Assembly: GCF_014697575.1 (NCBI RefSeq) | Contig: NZ_JACJSC010000027.1 | Span: 26,198 to 90,197, forward strand | Length of the DNA: 64,000 nucleotides | From: Planktothrix sp. FACHB-1365 | GTDB lineage: Bacteria; Cyanobacteriota; Cyanobacteriia; Cyanobacteriales; Microcoleaceae | Reading direction: 5' to 3' | In this document: piece after piece, positions 45,316 through 53,242 of the stretch | How positions within the stretch are numbered: position 1 is the stretch's first letter | How the letters are laid out: every line of letters starts with the position of its first letter | Translations under genes and position numbers: made by a program | Notes under the pieces: generated by a model | The model's database searches: none | What the model saw: the letters and a program-made list of their open reading frames with translations, nothing else | What the model was told of the DNA's origin: nothing

Positions 45316-46545
45316 TCAATCGCAAAGCGATGTGACGGGAGATTCTTTGTTCAACGAATCAACTTGCCCCAACAGGATTTCTCCCGCCAAAGTAGAGGTC
45401 AATTCTCCCAAAGCGTTTATCGGTTCTAAACCGAAAGTTCCCGTATGTCCTGCGGTACTTAATCCCCTTCTTAAAATATTTTTCGCAGCGTTTTCATCCC
45501 TATCCAACTGACATCCACAACTACAAACGTGGGTTCTTGTTGATAGGGATTTTTTGACGGTTTTTCCGCAATTAGAGCAATTTTGGCTTGTATATTGGGA
45601 AGGAACAGCAATAGTAACCTTACCATATTTTCTACCAAAATATTCAAGCCAAATACGGAATTGATACCAAGCTGCATCACTAATTGATTTAGCTAGACAA
45701 TGATTTTTAACTAAGTTCTTAATCTTTAAATCTTCGTAGGCTACCAAATCGTTAGATTGGATAACGGAGTATGCAACACGCTTGCTAAACTCTTTTCGTT
45801 GCCGACTAATTTTCAGATGAGCCTTAGCTAATTTCTGTCTCGCTTTTTTGCGGTTATTAGACCCTTTCTGTTTCCGAGAAAGTTGCCTTTGTAACCGCTT
45901 AATTTTCTTTTCTCCCATTCTCAAGAATTTAGGGTTATCTATTTTATTACCTTGATCATCGGTGTAAAAAGCAGATAACCCCACGTCTAAACCGATTGTT
46001 TTATTCGTTGGTTCAGTCTTGATTTGAACGTCAACTGAAAGAATGAACTGGCAATAATAACCATCTGCACGTCTAACCAATCGAACTCGTTTAATTTGTT
46101 CGGGTTGATAGAAATGCAAATCGTAGCTTCCTACTAACCGTAACCGTCCAATTCCTTTCTTATCAGTAAAGGTAATGGCTTTACGACTTTCTAAATTTAA
46201 TTGCCATCCGGTTTGTTTGTATTCAACCGAACGGCAATTTTTCTTGAAACGGGGATAGCCTTTTTTACCAGGAATTTTCCGTTTACAGTTATCATAGAAT
46301 CGAGCGATAGCTGACCATGCTCTCTCGGCACTAGATTGTCTAGCTTGAGAGTTTAACTCGTTAGCGAATTTAAAGTCATGAGCTAAAACGCGACAATACT
46401 TATTCAAATCGTAGCGTCCAACCCCTTTGTTATCTATCCAATATCTTAGACATTTGTTCTGGATGAATTGAGCGGTACGAATCGCTTCATCTATCGCTTT
46501 ATATTGTTGTTCTTTCGCTCTAACTTTAAATTCGAGAACTAGCAT
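45316..46545 (-). CDS. tnpB: TnpB, RNA-guided endonuclease homologue of IS605-type elements
   Basis: 409 aa, full length. The RuvC-like nuclease residues are all in place: Asp187 in TIGLDVGLSAF, Glu271 in VAYEDLKIKNL, Asp348/Asp350 in LDRDENAAKNI. The zinc ribbon CSNCGK...CSCGC lies between the last two. The N-terminal region (RTAQFIQNKCLRYWIDN, GKKGYPRFKK) is the WED/REC-like part. TnpB uses a guide RNA transcribed from the element end to cut DNA at sites next to a target-adjacent motif and is ancestral to Cas12. Nothing argues against activity. Confidence 0.92.
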   Translation of the reverse strand: MLVLEFKVRAKEQQYKAIDEAIRTAQFIQNKCLRYWIDNKGVGRYDLNKYCRVLAHDFKFANELNSQARQSSAERAWSAIARFYDNCKRKIPGKKGYPRFKKNCRSVEYKQTGWQLNLESRKAITFTDKKGIGRLRLVGSYDLHFYQPEQIKRVRLVRRADGYYCQFILSVDVQIKTEPTNKTIGLDVGLSAFYTDDQGNKIDNPKFLRMGEKKIKRLQRQLSRKQKGSNNRKKARQKLAKAHLKISRQRKEFSKRVAYSVIQSNDLVAYEDLKIKNLVKNHCLAKSISDAAWYQFRIWLEYFGRKYGKVTIAVPSQYTSQNCSNCGKTVKKSLSTRTHVCSCGCQLDRDENAAKNILRRGLSTAGHTGTFGLEPINALGELTSTLAGEILLGQVDSLNKESPVTSLCD

Positions 46546-46634
46546 TTATGTCACCAATATCGACCTAAATCTAATCTAACACAAGTTTCTGTTTTTGTGT
46601 CAAATTAAAATATCGTGCTACGCTGGGTACATTG

Positions 46635-46690
46635 CTCGGTTTTTCATCTCGCCGTTAACCTAACGGTGTAACGGGAGTCTTCAAACCGAG
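46635..46690. promoter_or_regulatory. terminal stem upstream of tnpB
   Basis: Outer arms CTCGGTTT and AAACCGAG, with an inner CCGTTA/TAACGG stem-loop (CCGTTAACCTAACGG). It resembles the imperfect end hairpins recognised by IS200/IS605 transposases. Confidence 0.6.
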
Positions 46691-46736
46691 GTCTTAGATA
46701 AAAAAAATAGAATATATTGACCCTGAAGATCTCGCC

Positions 46737-47264
46737 CTAACCTAGACTAATGTTACAATTCCTGACTGTTTTGATCAGATTAATTCCGATTATCCCAGAT
46801 TTCTTTTTTTCCCGATAAGCTTGTCTTAATCTTTCTATTGCGGAGGGTGCGATCGCAGTTTTCACTAACCCCACTAATTCACCCCATTGATACAATTGTT
46901 TGCAGGATGCGGCGTAATGAAATTGAAAACTATAAAATTTTGTCCAAAACTCCGGTGCTTTTTGACTGCGACGGCTTCTGTACCAGCGTTGACGCCACCG
47001 CAGGAAATCTTCTGCTTTGGGGGGTTCTACTTCTAGGATAGCGGGAAAATCGGCATAACTCACAAACTGGCTAATTCCCTGACCATGAACATAAACCACA
47101 TATCGCCAGCATTGAATTTGATAGATCTGTTCTCGCTGAAGGTTAAACATTAACGCCACCGTCTGTTCGGTCACAAATCTGGCTAAGGGATGCAAAATAG
47201 CAGATTTATGAAGAATTTTTGATTCGGTAATAATGGGTGCGTTTGGCGTGAGTGTTGCTATCAT
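46737..47264 (-). CDS. uncharacterised cyanobacterial protein
   Basis: 175 aa, soluble, rich in Trp/Arg/Tyr (CWRYVVYVHGQGISQFVSYADFP, FLRWRQRWYRSRRSQ). Basic and aromatic composition suggests nucleic-acid contact, but no motif was recognised. It is monocistronic, divergent from the HTH pair. The short distance to the TnpB element may have altered its 3' flank. Confidence 0.5.
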   Translation of the reverse strand: MIATLTPNAPIITESKILHKSAILHPLARFVTEQTVALMFNLQREQIYQIQCWRYVVYVHGQGISQFVSYADFPAILEVEPPKAEDFLRWRQRWYRSRRSQKAPEFWTKFYSFQFHYAASCKQLYQWGELVGLVKTAIAPSAIERLRQAYREKKKSGIIGINLIKTVRNCNISLG

Positions 47265-47352
47265 ATAAATTGTCTCCTTGGTTTTAGGGAGTCACAGCGA
47301 TCGCCGTTTGTTTGCGAGACTGGGGCGATCGCTTTTGATTTTCTCTTATGCT

Positions 47353-47370
47353 ATGATGTAATTACATCAT
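47353..47370. promoter_or_regulatory. perfect 18-bp palindrome upstream of the HTH gene
   Basis: ATGATGTAATTACATCAT reads identically on both strands and ends 9 bp before the ATG of the first HTH gene, overlapping a possible -10 (TATGAT). It is the natural autoregulatory operator for these small regulators. Confidence 0.7.
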
Positions 47371-47379
47371 TTGTCAAGT

Positions 47380-47592
47380 ATGGGTTTAGTTAGAGTCAAA
47401 GTTAAAGAATTAGCAGAAGAGAAAGGCTGGACACTGAAGGAGGTTTCTGAACGTTCTGGCGTAATTTATAGCACCGTCAGAAGCTATGCTCGACGTTCTG
47501 GAATGGCAATGGTTGACTTTACAGCATTACACAAATTAGCAAGAACATTTGATGTGATGATTGAAGATTTAGTAGAAATTATAGAAGAATAA
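47380..47592 (+). CDS. XRE/Cro-like helix-turn-helix regulator, copy 1
   Basis: 70 aa from the ATG at 47380 (a TTG at 47371 is in frame but less likely). A single HTH domain: VKVKELAEEKGWTLKEVSERSGVIYSTVRSYARR, then DFTALHKLARTFDVMIEDLVEIIEE. It is nearly all DNA-binding domain, so it is probably a repressor acting at its own upstream palindrome. A close paralogue follows 26 bp after its stop. Confidence 0.85.
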   Translation: MGLVRVKVKELAEEKGWTLKEVSERSGVIYSTVRSYARRSGMAMVDFTALHKLARTFDVMIEDLVEIIEE

Positions 47593-47617
47593 AATTGTCA
47601 TTTTTTATCAAAATAAT

Positions 47618-47830
47618 ATGGGTTTAATTAGAGTAAAAATCCGAGAACTGGCAGCCGAGAGAGGTTGGACATTAAAGGAAGTCGCAGAGCGTTCTGGTGT
47701 AGTTTATAACAGTGTTAAACATTACGCCCGATGTCCTGGGATGACAAAAGTTGACTTTACAGCCCTTCAGAAATTAGCACGGACTTTTGATGTGATGATT
47801 GAGGAAGTTGTGGAAGTTTTGGAACATTAA
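47618..47830 (+). CDS. XRE/Cro-like helix-turn-helix regulator, copy 2
   Basis: 70 aa, about 70% identical by eye to copy 1 across its length (GLIRVKIRELAAERGWTLKEVAERSGVVYNSVKHYAR, VDFTALQKLARTFDVMIEEVVEVLE). The recognition helix differs (YNSVKHYAR versus YSTVRSYAR), so the two may read different sites. Tandem duplication with a 26-bp gap implies one transcript. Confidence 0.85.
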   Translation: MGLIRVKIRELAAERGWTLKEVAERSGVVYNSVKHYARCPGMTKVDFTALQKLARTFDVMIEEVVEVLEH

Positions 47831-47884
47831 AAATTTGCTTAGTTTGGGTCTAATATGAAATCTTTAAATGTTGGCTACACATCT

Positions 47885-47903
47885 CCCCCCTTTTTAAGGG
47901 GGG
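47885..47903. repeat. CCCCCCTTTTTAAGGGGGG palindrome
   Basis: A near-perfect palindromic hairpin after the HTH pair, followed by a second G run. It is a common cyanobacterial intergenic repeat and could end the HTH transcript. Confidence 0.65.
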
Positions 47904-48048
47904 TTGGGGGGGATCATCTGTAGCGTTCATAATGGGATTTCATATAAAATCTGCTCTGAAGCTAGTTTTTTATCGTTAACTTTAGCTCAACACTTTAATT
48001 ATTGCTGAAAAACTCAGTTGGTGAGGTTTAGGAAACTTTTTCAAACCT

Positions 48049-48337
48049 CTAACTCCTTAACTTTCGCCACCGCGCATCCACGCCCCGTCCTACACATTCT
48101 ATTCTTCCCTCATCCCGTTCTTGACGTAAAATCCGACGAATTAAATCAACAGAAACCGCCGGACGAAGACTCGGTACTTTGAATCACCGCAGTTTGTCGC
48201 AACGTTTCTAACATCTGGGGTGACTGTTGCTGGTATAACTCCTGTTTCCCTTTATATTCCCCTATCAGGCGAATCGTCTGAAGAAGTTTTTGGGTAATCG
48301 GTTGTCGATTGAAAAAGGTCAGTTCAAAAGATTGCAT
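48049..48337 (-). pseudogene. Fic-family gene collapsed by internal deletion
   Basis: The first 58 codons (FFNRQPITQKLLQTIRLIGEYKG, YQQQSPQMLETLRQ, AVIQSTESS) match the N-terminus of Fic AMP-transferase family proteins up to the STESSNRIEG point. The frame then shifts and reads LRPAVSVDLIRRILRQERD, EGRIECVGRGVDARWR, the winged C-terminus of the same family. The catalytic HPFxxGNGR core between them is missing. A deletion joined the two ends out of frame near 48167, so no functional protein is expected. Confidence 0.7.
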
Positions 48338-48584
48338 AGATAAAAAGCACTGCTTTATGGTTATGGAGTCGCTTCTTTCTATTATATAAGTATTTTTAAT
48401 ATAGGTACTCTATAGTCTAATAGTACCTATTTAAAGGGGATTGTACCTGATTCCATGGGATTTTGCCCATCCTAGTCTAATCAAAATAGAATCATCTTTA
48501 TAGTAATGAGCAGGTTAATGTTGACAACAACTTCCGTGTCTTTGTGTCTTTGTGGTAACATTCAAAGCTTGACCCTATATATCA

Positions 48585-48911
48585 TCAGTTAGTTGGGGAT
48601 TTCCCCCAATCGTGCATTTGTTCTAAAATTGGTTTTAATCCTTCTCCTAATTCCGTTAAAGAATATTCAACTTTAGGGGGAATTTCAGCATAAACTTGTC
48701 GATGAATAATGCCATCGGCTTCGAGTTCTCGCAATTGTTCTGTGAGCATTTTATGAGTAATTCCCTGAATAGAACGTTGGAGTTGATTAAATCGTTTTAC
48801 CTCTGTCCATAACTCTTGAATAATTAAAATTTTCCAGCGTCCACTCATCACTTTTAATGGGATTTCAGCCGGACAGGTTGATTTTTTAAAAGGCAATTCA
48901 GACCCTTGCAT
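48585..48911 (-). CDS. HxlR-family transcriptional regulator
   Basis: 108 aa. Winged-helix core: CPAEIPLKVMSGRWKILIIQEL, FNQLQRSIQGITHKMLTEQLRELEADGIIHR, KVEYSLTELGEGLKPIL. HxlR regulators commonly sense redox, quinone or aldehyde stress, often through Cys near the N-terminus; here one Cys (STCPAE) precedes the helix. It is divergent from a pirin gene, a frequent regulator/target pair. Confidence 0.88.
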   Translation of the reverse strand: MQGSELPFKKSTCPAEIPLKVMSGRWKILIIQELWTEVKRFNQLQRSIQGITHKMLTEQLRELEADGIIHRQVYAEIPPKVEYSLTELGEGLKPILEQMHDWGKSPTN

Positions 48912-48940
48912 AGTTCCAAGTTCGGGCGTGACGAACGAAA

Positions 48941-48952
48941 AAGTGCGTACTT
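48941..48952. promoter_or_regulatory. candidate HxlR operator
   Basis: AAGTGCGTACTT, a 4-4-4 inverted repeat 30 bp before the hxlR start in the 98-bp divergent spacer. HxlR sites in other bacteria often contain GTAC-centred inverted repeats. Confidence 0.4.
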
Positions 48953-49009
48953 CCCATTCTAGTGTTTTTTTTCTAAATTAAAAAGAGTAGGGTTAAATCT
49001 AAGAAAAAT

Positions 49010-49708
49010 ATGATTACAGTTCGCAAGTCTCAAGATCGAGGACACATTAAGATTGATTGGCTAGAAAGCTATCATACGTTTTCCTTTGGGAATTATTATG
49101 ATCCTGAATATATGGGATGGAGATCCCTACGAGTGATTAATGAAGATTGGGTACAACCGGGTAAAGGTTTCCCGACTCACCCCCATCGAGATATGGAAAT
49201 TATTACCTATATTTTGCAGGGTTCCCTTGAACATAAAGATAGTTTAGGAACAGGTTCAATTATTCAACGGGGTGAAGTTCAACGCATGAGTGCAGGTACA
49301 GGAATTCGTCATAGTGAATTTAATCCATCTACAACTGAGGCGGTGCATTTGTTACAAATTTGGCTACTTCCTGATACTGAAGGTTTATCGCCGAGCTATG
49401 AACAGCAATCTTTTCCTCTATTAGAACAGCCCGGTCAGTTACAATTAATTGCTTCACCCCATGATGTTGATCAAGCTGTAAAAATCCATCAAAATGTTAA
49501 TTTATATGCAGCCTGTTTGCAACCTAACGATCGTATTTCCTATTCCCTTCCTTCCCAACGTTATGCTTGGATACAAGTGGCTAGAGGTGAAATCATCCTG
49601 AATCAACTCTCTTTGACAGCCGGTGATGGTGTAGCGATTTCTCAAGAACCTGAAATAACTCTTACCGCTTCTAGTGATGCAGAAATTCTGCTGTTTGATT
49701 TAGCCTAA
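49010..49708 (+). CDS. pirin family protein (YhaK/YhhW-like bicupin)
   Basis: 232 aa. The N-terminal cupin metal site is recognisable in HTFSFGNYYDPEYMGWRSLRVINEDWVQPGKGFPTHPHRDMEIITYIL, with three His and one Glu ligands. The SAGTGIRHSEFNPS block follows, then a second degenerate cupin. Related proteins have quercetinase or redox-sensing roles. The adjacent divergent HxlR regulator suggests induction by electrophile or oxidative stress. Downstream there is a clear terminator. Confidence 0.9.
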   Translation: MITVRKSQDRGHIKIDWLESYHTFSFGNYYDPEYMGWRSLRVINEDWVQPGKGFPTHPHRDMEIITYILQGSLEHKDSLGTGSIIQRGEVQRMSAGTGIRHSEFNPSTTEAVHLLQIWLLPDTEGLSPSYEQQSFPLLEQPGQLQLIASPHDVDQAVKIHQNVNLYAACLQPNDRISYSLPSQRYAWIQVARGEIILNQLSLTAGDGVAISQEPEITLTASSDAEILLFDLA

Positions 49709-49714
49709 TTTTTT

Positions 49715-49757
49715 ACCAGAGTAAGGATGTTGCCAGAAGATCTTTACTCTGGTTTTG
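49715..49757 (+). terminator. terminator of the pirin gene
   Basis: ACCAGAGTAA and TTACTCTGGT arms (49715-49724 and 49744-49753), with TTTT after the second arm. Confidence 0.8.
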
Positions 49758-50146
49758 GACTAAACATAAAACCCTAACATACGGATTGCCAAATAACCGT
49801 ATCTCTAATAACTTTTTATTTAAAAAATTAATTCTCGATCAACGTCATATTTACAGTAAGATTGAATGCAGTTTAGGGTTGGATTTGTCCTGGGTGCGAT
49901 CGAACCGTTAGCAAAACAATCGGATGTCATGAGAATTCTCACCAAACCCTTCAATTTAACACCTGCGGATCAACACAGCGACTTTGACTGATCAAATTTC
50001 ACTTCCTAGGGTAGCTTTGTTACAAAAATTCCTCTAAAATGACTAATTAAAATTCTATTGGCTCGGATCTTACCTTTTCGTTTTAAAATCTTAAAATATT
50101 GTAAATCTATCTAGCTCCGATAACCTAGTATTTCCATTAACTCCCT
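49758..50146. other. 389-bp spacer before the GH57 gene
   Basis: Only promoter-like AT-rich sequence and short non-credible open frames were seen. The branching-enzyme start is fixed by its conserved N-terminus, so this is leader plus promoter. Confidence 0.4.
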
Positions 50147-51739
50147 ATGGCTATTGGCTATCTCGCCCTGGTTCTCCATGCCCATCTTCCTTTTGTCCGC
50201 CACCCTGAAAGTGACTATGTATTAGAGGAAGAATGGTTATTTGAAGCAATTACCGAAACCTACATCCCCTTAATCCAAATGTTTGAAGGGTTAAAGCGGG
50301 ACGGAATTGATTTCAAGATGACCATGAGTTTAACTCCTCCTCTGGTGTCCATGTTGCGAGACCCGCTCCTTCAGGAACGCTATGATCAACATCTCACTCT
50401 CCTCCAAGATTTAATCGAACAGGAAATAGATCGTCATCAAAAAAATGGGCATCTTCGTTATCTGGCGGAACATTATGCGGAAGAATGGCAGAACGCCCGC
50501 AAACTTTGGGAACGCTACAACGGTGATTTAGTTACGGCTTTTAAACAATTTCAAGATACCAATAATTTAGAAATCATCACCTGCGGGGCGACTCATGGCT
50601 ATTTACCCCTGATGAATATGTATCCCCAAGCGGTTTGGGGACAAATTGAAGTTGCTTGTCAACATTATGAAGATACCTTTGGCCGTCGTCCCCGTGGGAT
50701 TTGGTTGCCCGAATGTGCCTACTATAATGGCTTAGAACGAATGTTAGCCGATGCGGGAATTCGGTATTTTCTCACCGATGGTCATGGGATTCTCTACGCT
50801 CGTCCCCGTCCTCGCTTTGGAACCTATTCCCCTATTTTTACAGAATCCGGTGTGGCGGTTTTTGCACGGGATAACGAATCTTCTCAGCAGGTGTGGTCTT
50901 CAGAAGTCGGTTATCCAGGAGCGTCGGAATATCGAGAATTTTACAAAGATTTGGGCTGGGAAGCGGAATATGAGTATATTAAGCCCTATATTATGCCGAA
51001 TGGTCAGCGTAAAAATACCGGGGTGAAGTATTACAAAATTACGGGTCGGGGTTTAGGATTATCCGATAAGGAACTTTATGATCCCTATTGGGCAAAGTTG
51101 AAAACGGCTGAACACGCTGCGAACTTTGTGTTTAACCGTGAACGCCAAGTGGAACATCTGCATGGGATTATGCAGCGCCCTCCGATTATTGTCTCTCCCT
51201 ATGATGCTGAACTTTTCGGACATTGGTGGTATGAGGGGCCTTGGTTTCTGGATCAATTATTCCGTAAAACTTGGCAAGATCAAAAGATCTATGGAATGAC
51301 CCATTTAGCCGATTATCTTCAAGCTTTTCCCACCCAACAAGTGTGTCATCCGGCTCAGTCGAGTTGGGGATATAAAGGATTCCATGAATATTGGCTCAAT
51401 CATACTAATGCTTGGATTTATCCCCATCTTCACAAAGCCGCAGAGCGGATGATTAAAATGGCAGGTCGAGAACCCTGTAGTGAACTAGAGTTACGCGCTC
51501 TGAATCAAGCCGCGCGAGAATTATTGTTAGCACAGTCCTCCGACTGGGCTTTTATCATGAGTTCGGGAACCATGACCCCCTACGCTGTGCGTCGTACCCG
51601 TTCTCACCTGATGCGATTTAACAAAATCTACGAAGATCTCAAAATTGGTAAAGTAGATTCGGGTTGGCTGGAAAAAGTCGAAGCCATTGACAATATCTTC
51701 CCCAATATCGATTTTCGCGTCTATCGACCATTGATGTAA
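50147..51739 (+). CDS. glycoside hydrolase family 57, 1,4-alpha-glucan branching enzyme type
   Basis: 530 aa. The GH57 motifs appear in order: GYLALVLHAHLPFVRHPE, MSLTPPLVSML, GATHGYLPL, GIWLPECAYYNG (nucleophile Glu), and PYDAELFGHWWYEGP (acid/base Asp). The conserved C-terminal helical domain ends AQSSDWAFIMSSGTM and YAVRRTRSHLMRF. GH57 branching enzymes introduce alpha-1,6 branches into glycogen, often alongside the GH13 enzyme GlgB. The start ATG gives the family-typical MAIGYLALVLHAHLPF. It is monocistronic, followed by a polypyrimidine repeat. Confidence 0.93.
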   Translation: MAIGYLALVLHAHLPFVRHPESDYVLEEEWLFEAITETYIPLIQMFEGLKRDGIDFKMTMSLTPPLVSMLRDPLLQERYDQHLTLLQDLIEQEIDRHQKNGHLRYLAEHYAEEWQNARKLWERYNGDLVTAFKQFQDTNNLEIITCGATHGYLPLMNMYPQAVWGQIEVACQHYEDTFGRRPRGIWLPECAYYNGLERMLADAGIRYFLTDGHGILYARPRPRFGTYSPIFTESGVAVFARDNESSQQVWSSEVGYPGASEYREFYKDLGWEAEYEYIKPYIMPNGQRKNTGVKYYKITGRGLGLSDKELYDPYWAKLKTAEHAANFVFNRERQVEHLHGIMQRPPIIVSPYDAELFGHWWYEGPWFLDQLFRKTWQDQKIYGMTHLADYLQAFPTQQVCHPAQSSWGYKGFHEYWLNHTNAWIYPHLHKAAERMIKMAGREPCSELELRALNQAARELLLAQSSDWAFIMSSGTMTPYAVRRTRSHLMRFNKIYEDLKIGKVDSGWLEKVEAIDNIFPNIDFRVYRPLM

Positions 51740-51775
51740 AACTAGGCACAGCAGTCAGACGTTAATCATTTCCCC

Positions 51776-51848
51776 CCTTCTCCCTTTCTCCCCTTCTCCC
51801 TTTCTCCCCTTCTCCCTTTCTCCCCGTCCCCCCGTCCCCTTGTCCCCC
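51776..51848. repeat. polypyrimidine tandem repeat
   Basis: Imperfect tandem units of about 14 bp (CTTCTCCCTTTCTCC) run into TCCCCGTCCCCCCGTCCCC. The second half is the reverse complement of 38383-38413. It may form triplex or quadruplex structures and ends the GH57 region. Confidence 0.75.
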
Positions 51849-52027
51849 TAATCCTCTCCCCTGCGGTAGAGGTTTTTTTTGTAGATGTGTGAATGATAAG
51901 AAATTTGTAAATTTTTGTTAAGTTGAGGCATTTTGTAAAATAGACTACAGAATCTTCTGGTATATTAAAAATTGAAGACAAAAACAGCCTGTTCTTTTTT
52001 AGGCTCGTTATTTAGGAGGACAAACTC

Positions 52028-52219
52028 ATGGGTACTCAAGATCAAGCTCGCGCCTTAATGATGCGTCATCACCACACCATCAAAAATCGTCAACAGTCCT
52101 TACTGAATCGCGTGGCGGATGAAGTCGGTACAGAACCGGGTGATTGCACCCTGATTCAAGGCAAACCCAACAACCATTCTGCAACTAGCTATGATCGCAG
52201 CAATGCCACAATGAGTTAG
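52028..52219 (+). CDS. 63-aa paralogue family, copy 1 of 4
   Basis: A strong TTAGGAGGA ribosome site precedes MGTQDQARALMMRHHHTIK. The protein is basic and His-rich at the N-terminus (MMRHHHTIKNRQQSLLNRVADEVG), with a conserved GDCTLIQGKP and a Ser/Asn-rich tail ending NATMS. No signal peptide or transmembrane segment. Unknown family; four copies in a row imply a gene-dosage or variant-pool function. Upstream lies an AGCCTG...AGGCT hairpin. Confidence 0.8.
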   Translation: MGTQDQARALMMRHHHTIKNRQQSLLNRVADEVGTEPGDCTLIQGKPNNHSATSYDRSNATMS

Positions 52220-52300
52220 TCCGATTAAGAATTTTAATCTTTCTTAATATTTCGTTCAACAAACCTTAACTTACACAAGCGACAACAGGAGAAACAGATT

Positions 52301-52492
52301 ATGGGTACTCAAGATCAAGCTCGTTCTTTAATGATGCGTCATCATCAAATGATCAAAAACCGTCAACAATCTTTACTCAATCGTGTGTCGGATGAAGTCG
52401 GTACAGAACCCGGTGATTGCACCATGATTCAAGGCAAACCCAACTCCAATGCTACCAATAATTATGGACGTAGCAACGCCACCATGAGCTAA
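52301..52492 (+). CDS. 63-aa paralogue family, copy 2 of 4
   Basis: Identical in protein sequence to copy 3 and differing from copy 1 at about ten positions (MMRHHQMIK, TMIQGKPNSN, NNYGRSNATMS). GGAGAAACAG precedes the ATG. The near-identity with copy 3, including the downstream CTCAACGTTAGTTTTTT, shows a recent duplication or gene conversion. Confidence 0.8.
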   Translation: MGTQDQARSLMMRHHQMIKNRQQSLLNRVSDEVGTEPGDCTMIQGKPNSNATNNYGRSNATMS

Positions 52493-52556
52493 GTCTCAAC
52501 GTTAGTTTTTTTAAAATCAGGAAAACATTCAATTTTAAATAAAGGAGAAACAGATT

Positions 52557-52748
52557 ATGGGTACTCAAGATCAAGCTCGTTCTTTAATGATGCGTCACCA
52601 TCAAATGATCAAAAACCGTCAACAATCTTTACTCAATCGTGTGTCGGATGAAGTCGGTACAGAACCCGGTGATTGCACCATGATTCAAGGCAAACCCAAC
52701 TCCAATGCTACCAATAATTATGGACGTAGCAACGCCACCATGAGCTAA
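52557..52748 (+). CDS. 63-aa paralogue family, copy 3 of 4
   Basis: Same protein as copy 2; the DNA differs at only a few silent bases. AAAGGAGAAAC precedes the ATG. The spacer after it repeats that after copy 2, so the duplicated unit was about 256 bp long, gene plus leader. Confidence 0.8.
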   Translation: MGTQDQARSLMMRHHQMIKNRQQSLLNRVSDEVGTEPGDCTMIQGKPNSNATNNYGRSNATMS

Positions 52749-52817
52749 GTCTCAACGTTAGTTTTTTTAAGATTAAGTCAAGAAAACATTCAATTTTAAA
52801 TAAAGGACAAACAGATT

Positions 52818-53009
52818 ATGGATACCCAAGATCAAGCTCGTTCTTTAATGATGCGTCATCATCAAATGATCAAAAATCGTCAACAATCTTTACTCAATCG
52901 TGTTGCAGATGAAGTTGGCATTGAACCGGGTGATTATCGGACAACAATTCAAGGTAAACCCACTGAAAATGCAAGTAACTATGATCGAAGTGGATCATCC
53001 ATGAGTTAA
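52818..53009 (+). CDS. 63-aa paralogue family, copy 4 of 4
   Basis: The most diverged copy: it begins MDTQDQARS, keeps MMRHHQMIKNRQQSLLNRV, but replaces the Cys of GDCT(L/M)IQGK with GDYRTTIQGK and ends GSSMS. Loss of the only Cys may mean altered function. It is followed by the terminator of the array. Confidence 0.78.
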   Translation: MDTQDQARSLMMRHHQMIKNRQQSLLNRVADEVGIEPGDYRTTIQGKPTENASNYDRSGSSMS

Positions 53010-53057
53010 TTGATTTGTGATTAGATAACCTGAAATTTACCATGAATCTATCAATGC

Positions 53058-53090
53058 CCCCGCTTTGCTGTAGCAAGTGGGGATATTTTT
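53058..53090 (+). terminator. terminator of the 63-aa array
   Basis: CCCCGCTTTGC and GCAAGTGGGG arms with a one-base bulge, followed by ATATTTTTT. Its position suggests one transcript for the four small genes. Confidence 0.75.
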
Positions 53091-53091
53091 T

Positions 53092-53114
53092 GTGGAACAG
53101 GCATCTTGCCTGTT
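53092..53114. repeat. GGAACAGGCATCTTGCC-type repeat
   Basis: Identical over 23 bp to the copy inside dnaX (9668-9690). Here it is intergenic, downstream of the terminator and before TTGACGG direct repeats. Confidence 0.8.
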
Positions 53115-53242
53115 ATTGACGGTTGACGGTTGACGGGTGTTAATTATTTCATCTTTCTTCCCCTACTCAGGAGTGCTCCTCTTCTCCCCCAGCCCACCGT
53201 TATTGATATAATCCCTTGTCAGTAATATTGGAAGGGGAAATC

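Larger units (their letters stand above)
45308..46690 (-). mobile_element. solo TnpB element (IS200/IS605-like, no tnpA)
   Basis: The element is defined by a tnpB ORF flanked by structured ends. Near 45308-45343 an imperfect hairpin CTCACCGTCA...TGACGGGAG overlaps the last tnpB codons, where the guide RNA of TnpB systems usually ends. A long stem CTCGGTTT...AAACCGAG at 46635-46690 lies upstream. No TnpA transposase is present, so it would need one in trans. The exact ends are estimates. It sits just after the kinase gene without disrupting it. Confidence 0.6.

Noticed and set aside
49860..49995. About 41-codon open frame beginning MQFRVGFVLG before the GH57 gene
   Set aside because: No ribosome-binding site and no recognisable product; exact frame limits not secure.
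52028..53009. Nif11-type or bacteriocin precursor family for the 63-aa array
   Set aside because: No double-glycine leader, no maturation or transport genes nearby, and the conserved part is the N-terminus rather than a leader/core split.
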